From: Bin5 sp009843665 | GTDB lineage: Bacteria; Chloroflexota; Anaerolineae; Caldilineales; Caldilineaceae | Direction: 5' to 3' | Length of the DNA stretch: 64,000 bases | Assembly: GCA_965220285.1 (NCBI GenBank) | Contig: OZ244818.1 | Span: forward strand, 2,976,001 to 3,040,000 | Shown here: in pieces, positions 34,424 to 43,297 of the stretch | Position numbering within the stretch: position 1 is the first letter of the stretch | Layout of the letters: each line of letters starts with the position of its first letter | The notes under the pieces: generated by a model | Database searches by the model: none | The model's input: only the letters and a program-made list of their open reading frames with translations | What the model was told of the DNA's origin: nothing | Position numbers and translations under genes: made by a program

Positions 34424-34855
34424 TCAGAAGGCGGAATCCTCTTCAGATTGCGCCCCGAGCGACGCGCTCCCGCTTCGCTGCATAAGCGCGTAGGCCCGTT
34501 CCGCTTCGCGAAACAGATCGGTCAGGTTCATGGCAAGAAAGATGTTGCCGCTTGATTGGATCTGGCCCCCGAAAAAGGCATCCTTAAGTTTGCGGCGGCC
34601 GCACCAGACTTCGTGCAGAAGATCGGCTGCCATCGTCAATTCAAGGTCCGCCCTGCCTGGTCGTGCCCCAAAGAAAACCTCCAGGGGAGGCTGGCGGCCG
34701 TCCAACAGCACCTCCGCATCAGGATCGGTCAGTCGCAGGCGGATGACCAGATTGCTGCTGGTAAACGACTCAATCGCGCCGGGACTCTCCTTCACCTTTT
34801 CGAAAACGCGCCCCAGGACCCTATAGAGTTGCTCGGCTTCGGCGTAGACAGGCAT
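34424..34855 (-). CDS. SCP2 sterol-binding-domain-like protein
   Basis: This 143-residue cytoplasmic protein has the fold pattern of SCP2-like lipid-binding proteins: FTSSNLVIRLRLTDPDAEVLLDG, ARPGRADLELTMAADLLHEVW, and LKDAFFGGQIQSSGNIFLAMNLTDLF, where the last part lines the ligand tunnel. The C-terminal tail (SGSASLGAQSEEDSAF) is low complexity. It may carry a hydrophobic ligand; which one is unknown. It has its own promoter at 34911-34940 and stands upstream of dnaG on the same strand. Confidence 0.75.
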   Translation of the reverse strand: MPVYAEAEQLYRVLGRVFEKVKESPGAIESFTSSNLVIRLRLTDPDAEVLLDGRQPPLEVFFGARPGRADLELTMAADLLHEVWCGRRKLKDAFFGGQIQSSGNIFLAMNLTDLFREAERAYALMQRSGSASLGAQSEEDSAF

Positions 34856-34883
34856 GGCATGTAAGGTGGATTGATCGAATCTG

Positions 34884-34913
34884 AATGCAAAAATTAGTAA
34901 TGCAAAAAGTAGT
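34884..34913. repeat. Two tandem 15-bp units in a 5' leader
   Basis: AATGCAAAAATTAGT (34884-34898) is followed directly by AATGCAAAAAGTAGT (34899-34913), one mismatch apart. The pair lies at the transcription start region of the SCP2-like gene and overlaps its -10. Confidence 0.7.
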
Positions 34914-34940
34914 ATAGGGTTGCTGTCGAATGTGTGTCAA
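34911..34940 (-). promoter_or_regulatory. Promoter of the SCP2-like gene
   Basis: The minus strand reads TTGACA (34935-34940), an 18-bp spacer, then TATACT (34911-34916), about 56 bp before the ATG. A TATAAT hexamer at 35036-35041 may serve the rightward bactofilin gene but has no good -35. Confidence 0.75.
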
Positions 34941-35136
34941 GGACTAACGCGCCGCGATCCCTACGCCAGGCTTTGGAAAATACCCGTCAATCCCGCTTTT
35001 GAAAAAGTGGGAAGTGTGCATTTGCCGATTCGTTGTATAATAAGATGATACCGGGATTTCGCTGCGTGTCTTCCTCGATTACATCGACATCGAACCCAAC
35101 CTGTAGGGAAGCTGGGCGAGAAAGGAGAAGCAATGT

Positions 35137-36159
35137 ATGCCGCTTTTCAAACGTGGTAGGAAGCAGGACGAAGAAGATCTACAGTGGCTCTATCGTAACC
35201 TCCAGGAATTGGACGATGACGAGTCTGCGGGCGAAGGCGCTGTAGATGGCGAGCCTGCCGAAAACGATGAAGATGATGTGAGTGCGGAGACTGCAATGGA
35301 ATCGCCGCTTGAACCTGAACGATCGGAACCACCGCCGCCAGAGCCGGTTTTGGGCGAGCCGGAACCCGCTATGGACGAAGTGACTGCACCGGAACCTGCC
35401 TCGGGCGAAATACCGGCGCCTGTTCTGCCGGATCCGTCCCCTCCCGAATCGACGGTGCCCGAACCTCCGCCCGTGGAGGTTCCAACCCCGGTTTCGAGGG
35501 AGTCCCTGCTGTCGCAGGAAGACGTTACGGCCAAAACGAACGAATCGTATGAGAGGAGAAGTCGACAGATGAGTGGGAACCGCCGAGAAAACGCGCCGTT
35601 CGCCAACCGAGGTCAGCAGCCGCCGCAATCCCGCCCGCAGCGGCAGGAGCCGCCGCAGGAAGAAGGAACAGCCGACACAATTGTGGGCCCTCAATCCTAC
35701 TTCACCGGCACCTTCCGTTCAGAAAAAGACCTGCGTGTCGAAGGAACACTGGAAGGGGAGATCGACTGCCGCGGAACCGTTATCGTTGCCAAAGACGCAA
35801 CCCTTTCGGCTACCGTCCGCGCCCGCAACATCGAAATCGCCGGGTCGGTCACCGGTGACGTTTTCATTGAGGAACGCCTGCACTTGCGCTCCTCCGGTGA
35901 AATGCGGGGCCAGTCCCATGCCGCATCCTTTATCGTCGAAGAAGGGGGCTATTTCGAGGGCGAAATGAAGATGGGTGCCCCCGATCAGGCGGAGTGGCCG
36001 ACCATCGGGAGCGGGTCCTCGTCAGAAGGGCTTGGACTTTCGGTCGAATCAACCCAGTGGTCTGCAAAGCGTTCCGAGGGTCGTCCCAACAGGACCGGTA
36101 CAAGTTCCATCGACAGTGGACTCGAAGACGCCGGGAGCGGTCGGCACCGCAGCATCTGA
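35137..36159 (+). CDS. Bactofilin with long acidic Pro-rich N-terminal extension
   Basis: This 340-residue protein has a bactofilin (polymer-forming cytoskeletal) domain at about residues 182-282: GPQSYFTGTFRSEKDLRVEG, GTVIVAKDATLSATVRARNI, SVTGDVFIEERLHLRSSGEM and the closing GYFEGEMKMG. Bactofilins self-assemble into nucleotide-free beta-helical filaments used for envelope shape and protein placement. The first 180 residues are Glu/Pro-rich and look disordered; usual bactofilins lack so long an extension. AAGGAG lies upstream of the ATG. The last 35 residues look less protein-like than the +1 frame (see findings), so a frameshift near 36050 is possible. Confidence 0.88.
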   Translation: MPLFKRGRKQDEEDLQWLYRNLQELDDDESAGEGAVDGEPAENDEDDVSAETAMESPLEPERSEPPPPEPVLGEPEPAMDEVTAPEPASGEIPAPVLPDPSPPESTVPEPPPVEVPTPVSRESLLSQEDVTAKTNESYERRSRQMSGNRRENAPFANRGQQPPQSRPQRQEPPQEEGTADTIVGPQSYFTGTFRSEKDLRVEGTLEGEIDCRGTVIVAKDATLSATVRARNIEIAGSVTGDVFIEERLHLRSSGEMRGQSHAASFIVEEGGYFEGEMKMGAPDQAEWPTIGSGSSSEGLGLSVESTQWSAKRSEGRPNRTGTSSIDSGLEDAGSGRHRSI

Positions 36160-36572
36160 GGTAGTTCCATCTGACGGCCCGTTCGGCGACACCTGAACTG
36201 GTATTGACTGTTATCCGGTGCCCCCGGCGTCTTTGCTTGCCTGCAAAGTACAGGAACTGCAGAAAGCTGATAGCCCCGTACCCTCGTCAGATTTGCCAGG
36301 TGGAGAAACGGCCCTCTTCCGTAAACTCCATTGGCATCGGTGAACGAAGATCGCGCACTCTACTTGCAACACGCTCTTGCAAAACTGAAAGAACTCACCT
36401 TCCACCTGACTGCCGCCTCATCACCTCTGTCGGATAACTGAAGAAATGCGCCGCCCGTATCACGGTATTGGGGGCGGCCCCGTCCTATGCACCCGACAGG
36501 CGCTGGCGTTCCCGAAAACACGCGGCGTAGCACCAGCGCCCCGCCGTATTCGTGCGCACCGCACCCGCCCGT
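36160..36572. other. Intergenic stretch without supported gene
   Basis: This stretch of 413 bp lies between convergent bactofilin and exonuclease genes. A short rightward frame (about 36327-36440, roughly 36 codons, ending HALAKLKELTFHLTAAS) has amphipathic helical character but no clear SD, so I do not call it. If the bactofilin is frameshifted, its tail would run to 36196. Confidence 0.4.
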
Positions 36573-37973
36573 TCACCTCCCGGCGCTCAGCTTGCGCTCC
36601 AGGCGGGCCAGTCGGTGGCGAAGTTCGGTTTGGGCCTCATGGGAACGGTTTTGGGGCGGCGACCTCTCCTGCTCGTGCAAGGCCCACTGCGTCCACATTG
36701 CCGCCTGCGTCAGGTCGCCGCTCTGCCATTCGTAGAACTTCGCCAGTTCCACGTAGGGACGGCTGTCCGGCCCCCCCACGGTCGTCAGCCACTGCTGCCA
36801 TACGGCCGTCGCCTCTTCCCAGCGGCGCTGTCGTTTCAGCAGGCGGCCCAATCCGTCAAAAGACTCGGCCAGGTGCGCACGGCCGCTGAGTTGGTCCAAC
36901 GCGGCGCGGAACAACATTTCCGCGCTCTCCAGGCGCTCCAATTCCGCCTGCAGCCGTGCCATGCTGAGCAAATCGAGCGGCTGCAAATGACCCGTGCCGG
37001 CGGCAACAGGATCGGAAAATACGCCGCAGACCACCTCCGTCAGCGCGGCCATCGAAACAATATCCTCGCGGTTGTGGTAAAAGACGCGTTGCATCATACG
37101 GCCGTCGCCGTCGTGCAGATAGTCAGCATACAAATGCGGGATGAGGCTGCCGGGCACGTCGTCCTCTGCGCGGGAATAGCCCAGAACTCTCCTTTCCAAA
37201 TTGGTGAGAGCGCAACTGCCCAGGCGTTTGCGCCATAACCTCCGCGCCGGGTGCAGGAGATCGAGATGCGGTGTCCCTTCGTCCAGCGCTTGCGGCGGGC
37301 CAACCTCCGCGGGCAGAAAGCGGCCGGCGTACCGGTATCGCCCGCGCAAAAAGGGCGCGTCAAAAGATCGCCCGTTGAAAGTCACCAGGCTCTCGCAGCC
37401 TTGCAACAGGTCCGCCAGCGCCGTCAGCAGGGCCGGTTCCTCTCCGGGATGGCGCATGAACAGCTGGCGCACCACAAAGTTCAGACGCTCCTCTGAACTG
37501 TCCGCACTCCTCTCCTGCGGCTCGAATGTTCCGACACCCACCATGAAGGCATAGATGCCTGCTCCGCCGCCCAGACCCGTGGTCTCGATATCCAGAAATG
37601 CAGATCTGCGAAAATCAGGGCACTGCTGCAGCCGGTAAGCGGGGTAAAGCTGCGCCAGAATCGATGGATCGCGTTCCAGAAGGTTGTCGAACACGGACTG
37701 TCCGCGCAGAGCATGCGGCTGACTCTCCTCCTGTCGCATGGCAACGCAATACCGCGTAACCAGATAGCACTCGCCGGCGCTGTTCTCGACGATCTCGCCC
37801 TCCTCCAGCGCCTCGATCGGGATAGCCTCGGTCTCCCAATCGGACGCTGACGCCTCGGGCTGCTCCTGCCTGTTCATGTTGGCCGCTTCAGAGGCTGTTC
37901 GTCCGCCGCGCAGACCCTGCAGGCGGCGCAATCGTTCAGAAGTGGAGGACATCGGTAAGGGTTTGAAAAGCAA
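36573..37973 (-). CDS. RNase H-like (DEDD-type) exonuclease domain protein, YprB-like
   Basis: This 466-residue protein has a DEDD exonuclease-like domain with the first acidic motif LDIETTG (residues 127-133), then LVTFNGRSFDAPFLRGRYR (second motif) and a third region HNREDIVSMAALTEV. This pattern fits the ribonuclease H-like YprB family, whose function is not established. The C-terminal part (about 340-466) contains helical, TPR-like repeats (SARMAE-type helices such as EMLFRAALDQLSGRAHLAESFDGLGRLLKR). It is probably a cytoplasmic nucleic-acid enzyme. ATG 37973 or ATG 37952 could be the start. Confidence 0.8.
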   Translation of the reverse strand: MLFKPLPMSSTSERLRRLQGLRGGRTASEAANMNRQEQPEASASDWETEAIPIEALEEGEIVENSAGECYLVTRYCVAMRQEESQPHALRGQSVFDNLLERDPSILAQLYPAYRLQQCPDFRRSAFLDIETTGLGGGAGIYAFMVGVGTFEPQERSADSSEERLNFVVRQLFMRHPGEEPALLTALADLLQGCESLVTFNGRSFDAPFLRGRYRYAGRFLPAEVGPPQALDEGTPHLDLLHPARRLWRKRLGSCALTNLERRVLGYSRAEDDVPGSLIPHLYADYLHDGDGRMMQRVFYHNREDIVSMAALTEVVCGVFSDPVAAGTGHLQPLDLLSMARLQAELERLESAEMLFRAALDQLSGRAHLAESFDGLGRLLKRQRRWEEATAVWQQWLTTVGGPDSRPYVELAKFYEWQSGDLTQAAMWTQWALHEQERSPPQNRSHEAQTELRHRLARLERKLSAGR

Positions 37974-38099
37974 ACGGTTCAGATTGGATCCCTATTGTAG
38001 CCCAGCCGGATTGAGGCGGGAAATTCCCCATTTTTTGCGCTCTCGACTATAATTGGGCTCCGTGCATCGTTTCCATCACCTCCTGGTGGAGAAGCCATT

Positions 38100-39839
38100 T
38101 TGTCGGCAACTGACAAACACTGGATCAGCTATCCGCCTGCGCCAGAGAACTTCCTGGAAAGCAACCATGTTCATCCCGCCCTGTTGCAGGTACTATACAA
38201 TCGCGGTCTGCGTGATGCCGCCGCTGTGGCCTCCTTCCTGCAGGTCGAGGACGCGGTCCAGGAGAATCCTTTCCGCCTGACCGATATGTCGGCTGCCGTT
38301 GCGCGCATCGTCCGCGCCATCGAGGCCCGTGAGGTGATCTGCGTCTACGGGGATTTTGACGCCGACGGCGTCACCGCCACAGTCCTGATGACCACCGCCT
38401 TGCAACGCGCCGGCGCGCTCGTCGGCGCCTATATCCCCAACCGGGTGGACGAGGGCTACGGCCTGAATGTCGAAGCGCTCAAGTCTATCGCCGGAAAGGG
38501 GGCCCAGCTGCTGGTTACGGTGGACTGCGGCATTCGCAGCGTCGCAGAAGTGGCGCAAGCCGGCGAGTTGGGGATGGAAGTTATCCTCACCGACCATCAC
38601 ACGATCGGTCCCGACCTGCCGCCGGCGCTGGCAGTGATCAATCCGCGACGCGACGGCCGCGCAGGGACGTTTCAGCCGCTGGCAGGCGTTGGTGTTGCCT
38701 ACCGGCTGGCGCAGGGCGTCCTGCGCGTCGTCTCTAAACAGCCCTGGAGCCGGCTCTCAGAGGACGAAGCAGCAGCCGAAGAGCAGTCCCTTCTCGACCT
38801 CGTGGCAATCGGCACCGTGGCCGACCTGATGCCCTTACAGGGTGAGAATCGTTCGCTGGTGCGCCGCGGGCTGTCCGAGTTGAGCCAGGGCAAACGGGTG
38901 GGGCTGTTCGCGCTGATGGAAATGGCCTCGGTTCCTCCGAGCGGGATCGACAGCACCGCAATCAGCTTTCGCATCGCCCCCCGCATCAACGCCGCCGGTC
39001 GTCTGGCCAGCGCCAAAATGGCCTATGACCTCCTGCGCTGCCAGGACTACGAAGCGGCCTACGAAATGGCAACCGGCCTGGAACGCCTCAACCTGCAACG
39101 CCAGGCGCTCACCGCCGAAGCCTATGCAGTCGCCGAAAGAGAGATCGCCGGCCTCGATCCATCTACCGCGCCGATTCTGATCGTCGCCAGCGAAGAATTC
39201 CAACCCGGGATTGTGGGACTGGCCGCGGGGAAGCTGAGTGATCAGTTCTATCGCCCGGCAATCGTCATCGAACAGGGAGAGGAGATCTGCCGCGGTAGCG
39301 CCCGCAGTATCGCCGAATTCAACATCATTGCCGCACTCGACCGGGTCAGTTCTCTGTTGGTGCGCCACGGCGGACACAGCCGCGCGGCCGGCTTCACCGT
39401 GCGCACCGAGCAGCTGCCCGCGTTGCAAAATGCCCTCGAAGAGATGGCCGCCCAGGAGCTCGACTCCCTTCAGGATCTGCGGCCAAGCCTGTATATAGAC
39501 ACCGATTTGACAGTCGATCAGATCGACTGGGCATTGCAGGGCCAGCTTGCCCGCATGGAGCCTGTCGGCCAGCAGAATGAGCCCGGTCTCTTCCTGTGCC
39601 GCCGCTGCCGCGTGCGCAGCGCACGCACCGTCGGCGGGGGAAAGCATCTGAAAATAGCAATCGACGGCCACGATCTTTCTCAAGTGTTGGACGGGATCGG
39701 CTTCGGTCTGGGCGGTCAGGCCGCAAACCTGCGCATCGGCAGCCTGATCGATATCGTCTTTCATCTTGAGGTCAACGAATGGCAGGGTCGACGCTCCCTG
39801 CAGCTCAATGTGCAGGATCTGCGGAGCAGCGCGAACTGA
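38100..39839 (+). CDS. recJ: Single-stranded-DNA exonuclease RecJ
   Basis: This 579-residue 5'-3' ssDNA exonuclease acts in recombination and mismatch or base-excision repair. The DHH motifs are VYGDFDADGVTATVL (residues 82-96), VDCGI (140-144) and DHH (164-166). The DHHA1 domain has the characteristic HGGHSRAAGFTV, and the C-terminal OB-like domain follows. The length is normal. The start is TTG 38100, with GGAG about eleven bases upstream; a TATAAT box at 38048-38053 is a plausible -10. It is followed at 89 bp by the HAD phosphatase. Confidence 0.95.
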   Translation: MSATDKHWISYPPAPENFLESNHVHPALLQVLYNRGLRDAAAVASFLQVEDAVQENPFRLTDMSAAVARIVRAIEAREVICVYGDFDADGVTATVLMTTALQRAGALVGAYIPNRVDEGYGLNVEALKSIAGKGAQLLVTVDCGIRSVAEVAQAGELGMEVILTDHHTIGPDLPPALAVINPRRDGRAGTFQPLAGVGVAYRLAQGVLRVVSKQPWSRLSEDEAAAEEQSLLDLVAIGTVADLMPLQGENRSLVRRGLSELSQGKRVGLFALMEMASVPPSGIDSTAISFRIAPRINAAGRLASAKMAYDLLRCQDYEAAYEMATGLERLNLQRQALTAEAYAVAEREIAGLDPSTAPILIVASEEFQPGIVGLAAGKLSDQFYRPAIVIEQGEEICRGSARSIAEFNIIAALDRVSSLLVRHGGHSRAAGFTVRTEQLPALQNALEEMAAQELDSLQDLRPSLYIDTDLTVDQIDWALQGQLARMEPVGQQNEPGLFLCRRCRVRSARTVGGGKHLKIAIDGHDLSQVLDGIGFGLGGQAANLRIGSLIDIVFHLEVNEWQGRRSLQLNVQDLRSSAN

Positions 39840-39928
39840 TCAAGGAGTCAGCGGCGTTGTCCGTTGCCGCACACCGCCCGTCGGAGCCGGTCTCTGACAA
39901 ACAACTGAAAGGATCATAGAGTCCACTC

Positions 39929-40741
39929 ATGGCACAGAGAGCATACTTGAGAGAGGTACGCGCCGTTCTGCTGGACATGGACGGCGTTGTTTATGTTGGG
40001 GAGGAGCCCCTTCCCGGCGTTCAGGAGTTGCTGGACTATCTGGAGGCGACCGGTCGGAACTGGCTTTTCGTTACCAACAACTCTTCGCGCACGCCGGTCC
40101 AGTTCGTCGAAAAAATCGCCCGCATGGGCATTGGCGCCGACGAAGCCCATATCCTCAGCAGCGCCCTGGCGACCGCCAGCTGGCTGGCGGAGCAGTATCC
40201 CGATGGCGTACGCGCCTTCATGATCGGCCAGGACGGCCTGCGCTGGGCGCTCCAGCAGGAAGGCATTACTTTGGTCGAAGATGCCCAATCCGCCGACGTC
40301 ATCGTTTCCGGCATCGATTTCAGTGTGCGCTACGAGCGCCTGGCCGACGCCACACTGGCCATACGCGCCGGCGCCAGCTTTGTCGGCACCAACAGCGATA
40401 CCTCCTTCCCCAGCGAACGAGGGCAGATTCCCGGCGCCGGCGCGCTTCTGGCCCTGCTCGAGGCCGCCACCGGTGTCACACCCACGGTGATCGGCAAGCC
40501 AAACGCCGGCATGTTCGAACAGGCCATGCACAAACTCGGCACCACCCCGTCCTCAACGCTGATGGTCGGTGACCGCTACGAAACCGACATCGCCGGCGCA
40601 ATCGAGCTGGGAATGCCCACCGCCGCCGTGCTGACCGGAATTACGACCGAGGAAGAGTTCCACACGGTCGTGCCCGGCCCGGACCTGATTCTGCCCGGGC
40701 TGCCCGAGCTTCTCGACGCTTTCCATCAGGCCGACAGCTGA
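39929..40741 (+). CDS. HAD-superfamily IIA phosphatase (NagD/PNPase-like)
   Basis: This 270-residue phosphatase has HAD motif I as LLDMDGVVYVG (DMDG 16-19), motif II as FVTNNSSRTP, and motifs III/IV as PTVIGKPNAGMFEQ and LMVGDRYETDIAGAIELGM. The large C2a cap lies between motifs II and III. Family members remove phosphate from nucleotides, sugars or glycolysis side-products such as 2-phosphoglycolate; substrate cannot be told here. It lies downstream of recJ in the same direction. Confidence 0.92.
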   Translation: MAQRAYLREVRAVLLDMDGVVYVGEEPLPGVQELLDYLEATGRNWLFVTNNSSRTPVQFVEKIARMGIGADEAHILSSALATASWLAEQYPDGVRAFMIGQDGLRWALQQEGITLVEDAQSADVIVSGIDFSVRYERLADATLAIRAGASFVGTNSDTSFPSERGQIPGAGALLALLEAATGVTPTVIGKPNAGMFEQAMHKLGTTPSSTLMVGDRYETDIAGAIELGMPTAAVLTGITTEEEFHTVVPGPDLILPGLPELLDAFHQADS

Positions 40742-40833
40742 TCCTTCCTCGCGAGGCGGCGCGCCCGCTAATCCGTCACCACCGCGCGGACCGGCGCCGG
40801 CCTCAGCGCGAAAGGGCGCGATCGGGGCAGTTT

Positions 40834-40863
40834 TTGACCGCATCGAAAAGGCTGCGCTACAAT
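40834..40863 (+). promoter_or_regulatory. Promoter for a leaderless rlmN transcript
   Basis: TTGACC (40834-40839), an 18-bp spacer, then TACAAT (40858-40863). The rlmN ATG begins at 40871, seven bases past the -10, where transcription itself should begin. No SD is present. Confidence 0.75.
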
Positions 40864-40870
40864 TGTAAAG

Positions 40871-42013
40871 ATGAAGACTATTCCACTCACGCTGCCCGGC
40901 GACGCCCCGATCAGTCGTTCCCTATTGGACTGCTCTCCGCAAGAGCTTACCGATGTCGTCAACGCGCTGCCGGCTGGCCAAAAGCGCGCCAATGGAAAGG
41001 CTGCGAAAGTCCCCGCCTATCGCATCCGTCAGATCCAGGAGTGGATCTACAAGAAATACGCTCGCTCCTTTGACGAGATGACGAATCTGCCGCAGGCCCT
41101 GCGCGACGGGCTGGCTGCGACGGCAACGCTCACGCCCCTGGAGCCGGTTACGCAGCGTGTTTCCAAGGCCGGGGACACACTGAAAGTTCTGTTTCAGATG
41201 CCGGATGGGGAGACGGTCGAAGCTGTCCTGATGCTGTATAACAGGCGGCGTACACTCTGCATCAGCAGTCAGGCCGGCTGCGCCATGGGCTGCACCTTCT
41301 GCGCGACCGCTCTTGGTGGCCTGCGCCGCAATCTGACCGCAGGTGAAATCGTGGCCCAGGTGCTCTTCTTCGCCCGTTATCTGAGTGATGCCGGCGAGGG
41401 GCCGAAGATGCGCGTGCAGCGGCCCACCACGGTCACAAACATCGTGTTGATGGGGATGGGCGAGCCGATGCACAACTACAAGAATGTGTGGACGGCCATC
41501 CGCCGCCTGACCGCCGCCGACGGTTTCGCCCTCGGCGCACGTCATATCACGCTCAGTACAGTAGGCCTGATTCCGATGATTGACCGCATGGCTGATGAAG
41601 GGCTCCAGGTGAATCTGGCCGTCAGCCTCCATGCACCCAACAACGACCTGCGCAGCAAGCTCGTTCCTCCCAGCCGGCGCTACCCGGTCGATGATCTTCT
41701 GGCCTCAGTTCGCCGCTATATTGCCAAGACCAATCGCCGTGTGACCTTTGAGTACGCCCTGATGCGGGGCACGAATGACAGCCCCGCCCTGGCCGAGGAC
41801 CTGGCTGACAAACTGCAAGGGATCCTGTGCCATGTCAATCTGATCCCCCTAAATCCGATTCCCGATAGCCCGTTTCAGCCGACCAGCGACAAAGACACGC
41901 AGCGGTTCGCCAACATTCTTCTTGCGCGCGGCATCTCGACAACTGTGCGTATCCGCCGCGGCATTGAAATCGATGCCGGCTGCGGTCAGTTGCGCAATGC
42001 CGCGGCGTCGTAG
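40871..42013 (+). CDS. rlmN: 23S rRNA/tRNA adenine-C2 methyltransferase RlmN
   Basis: This 380-residue radical-SAM enzyme methylates A2503 of 23S rRNA (and A37 in some tRNAs). The CxxxCxxC cluster ligands are Cys137, Cys141 and Cys144 (GCAMGCTFCAT). The catalytic C-terminal Cys is in IDAGCGQLRN (about residue 374), and the first methyl-accepting Cys motif is retained. SAM-binding elements include VLMGMGEPMHNY and STVGLIPMI. The N-terminal helical domain (residues 1-100) has the usual length. Translation likely starts on a leaderless mRNA. Confidence 0.96.
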   Translation: MKTIPLTLPGDAPISRSLLDCSPQELTDVVNALPAGQKRANGKAAKVPAYRIRQIQEWIYKKYARSFDEMTNLPQALRDGLAATATLTPLEPVTQRVSKAGDTLKVLFQMPDGETVEAVLMLYNRRRTLCISSQAGCAMGCTFCATALGGLRRNLTAGEIVAQVLFFARYLSDAGEGPKMRVQRPTTVTNIVLMGMGEPMHNYKNVWTAIRRLTAADGFALGARHITLSTVGLIPMIDRMADEGLQVNLAVSLHAPNNDLRSKLVPPSRRYPVDDLLASVRRYIAKTNRRVTFEYALMRGTNDSPALAEDLADKLQGILCHVNLIPLNPIPDSPFQPTSDKDTQRFANILLARGISTTVRIRRGIEIDAGCGQLRNAAAS

Positions 42014-42051
42014 ACCGGTGCCTTTTGTCACAGAACTGTCGCCGGCGCCAC

Positions 42052-42083
42052 AAAAAAGCGCCGAGCGAAATCGCTCAACGCTT
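42052..42083 (-). terminator. Rho-independent terminator of rpmB
   Basis: On the minus strand, AAGCG-TT-GAGCGA pairs with TCGCTC-GG-CGCTT and runs into TTTTTT (42057-42052). It lies about 40 bp past the rpmB stop and 38 bp past the convergent rlmN stop. Confidence 0.85.
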
Positions 42084-42120
42084 CTATAGGATTCTGACTA
42101 AGTTGCTGCAACAGGGGATC

Positions 42121-42300
42121 TCAGGCCTTCGCAAGCGTGCGGATGCAAGAAGTGCACAGGCGGCGGGAAACCAGCCTGTCGTTTTCCAGGATTTTAACCT
42201 TCTGAATGTTGATCTTCCACTTATGGCGTGTGGCTTTTCTGGACCAGGGACGGTTGTTTCCAAACTGAGGACTCTTGCCGCACTTTTGGCATTTCGCCAT
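42121..42300 (-). CDS. rpmB: Ribosomal protein bL28 (zinc-ribbon form)
   Basis: This 59-residue protein of the 50S subunit has the four-Cys (C+) form of L28: CQKCG near the N-terminus and CTSC near the C-terminus. The core KATRHKWKINIQKVKI is typical. I start it at ATG 42300 (MAKCQKCG), with GGAGGG upstream; a longer frame to 42363 is not supported. It has its own promoter and terminator. Confidence 0.96.
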   Translation of the reverse strand: MAKCQKCGKSPQFGNNRPWSRKATRHKWKINIQKVKILENDRLVSRRLCTSCIRTLAKA

Positions 42301-42388
42301 GATCTGTTCCCTCCGGTTCCTCATTGGCCCGTGGTCAGTGAGTTCCCACCAACGCCCAACCAATGATCACGTGTCACTGAATTGTCAG

Positions 42389-42417
42389 AGATTATCATAC
42401 GGCCAAAAGGTTGTCAA
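42389..42417 (-). promoter_or_regulatory. Promoter of rpmB
   Basis: The minus strand reads TTGACA (42412-42417), a 17-bp spacer, then TAATCT (42389-42394). Transcription would start near 42382, about 80 nt before the ATG. Confidence 0.75.
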
Positions 42418-42434
42418 AAGTTGGAGCATCTTCT

Positions 42435-43295
42435 GTGAGCAAGGTTCGTATTGTTACCGATAGTGACGCCAGCATACCCGCTGACGTCCTGGACAAATAT
42501 TCGATTGAAGTGATCCCACAAGTGCTGCGGGTAGGGCGGGATCGCTACGAAGATACCGAGGACTTCAACGCCGACCGGCTCTTTCAACTGATCCGCGAAA
42601 ACCAGTCCGGAGGACGCATTCTGCTGCCGGACGTGGAAGCCCCGGAGTTGAGCCGCCTCATGGAAGTCTACCAAAAGCTGGGGCAGGATGCCGAGGAGAT
42701 CGTTGCCATCCACATGAGCAGCACGCTCAGCCCGATGTGGAGTCAGTCGCGCAAGGCAGCCGACATGATGATGGGACGCTATCGTATCCGCGTAATGGAC
42801 AGCCAGACCACTTCCATGGGCCTGGGTATGTTGGCGGAACTGGCCGGCCAGGCCGCCGAAGACGGCGCCGACCTCTATGAAGTCGCCCGCATCGTCAACG
42901 GGGCTATCCCCCACATCTATGTGACCTTCTTCGCCGAGACGCTCTACTACCTCGAACGCAGTGCCCGCTTGGGCGCTGCCCAGAGTGTGCTCGGGACAAT
43001 GCTCGGCATCAAAGCAATGGTCACCATGGAAGACGGACAGCTGATCCCGCTCGAAAAGGTGCAGACCCGGGAAGATGTCGCCGAAAAACTGTACGACTAT
43101 ACCGCAGAATTCGCCCAGAACGAACGGATCGGGCTCGTGCAGCATCGCTATGAACAGACCCAGGAACACCTGCTGGAACGTCTGGGGGAAGGGCTCCCGG
43201 ACATTTCGGCCAATGTGTGGCGCTACCCACCTAGCCTGGCAGCCCATCTCGGACCCAATGTGATGGGAGTCATCGTGTACGAGGGCCTTGGTTAA
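42435..43295 (+). CDS. DegV family fatty-acid-binding protein
   Basis: This 286-residue protein of the DegV/FakB type binds a fatty acid and, in Firmicutes, presents it to the FakA kinase. Motifs are IVTDSDASIPADV, a variant of the usual ATSQPS region, IHMSSTLSPMWSQSRKAADM (the fatty-acid-carboxylate site), and DSQTTSMGLGMLAELA. I prefer GTG 42435 (MSKVRIVTDS); the TTG at 42411 would add eight residues. No fakA-like gene is beside it. It is followed two bases later by recG, so the two are co-transcribed. Confidence 0.9.
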   Translation: MSKVRIVTDSDASIPADVLDKYSIEVIPQVLRVGRDRYEDTEDFNADRLFQLIRENQSGGRILLPDVEAPELSRLMEVYQKLGQDAEEIVAIHMSSTLSPMWSQSRKAADMMMGRYRIRVMDSQTTSMGLGMLAELAGQAAEDGADLYEVARIVNGAIPHIYVTFFAETLYYLERSARLGAAQSVLGTMLGIKAMVTMEDGQLIPLEKVQTREDVAEKLYDYTAEFAQNERIGLVQHRYEQTQEHLLERLGEGLPDISANVWRYPPSLAAHLGPNVMGVIVYEGLG

Positions 43296-43297
43296 AA

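Noticed and set aside
36327..36440. 36-codon rightward frame after the bactofilin gene
   Set aside because: No SD and no family resemblance, although its translation is amphipathic.
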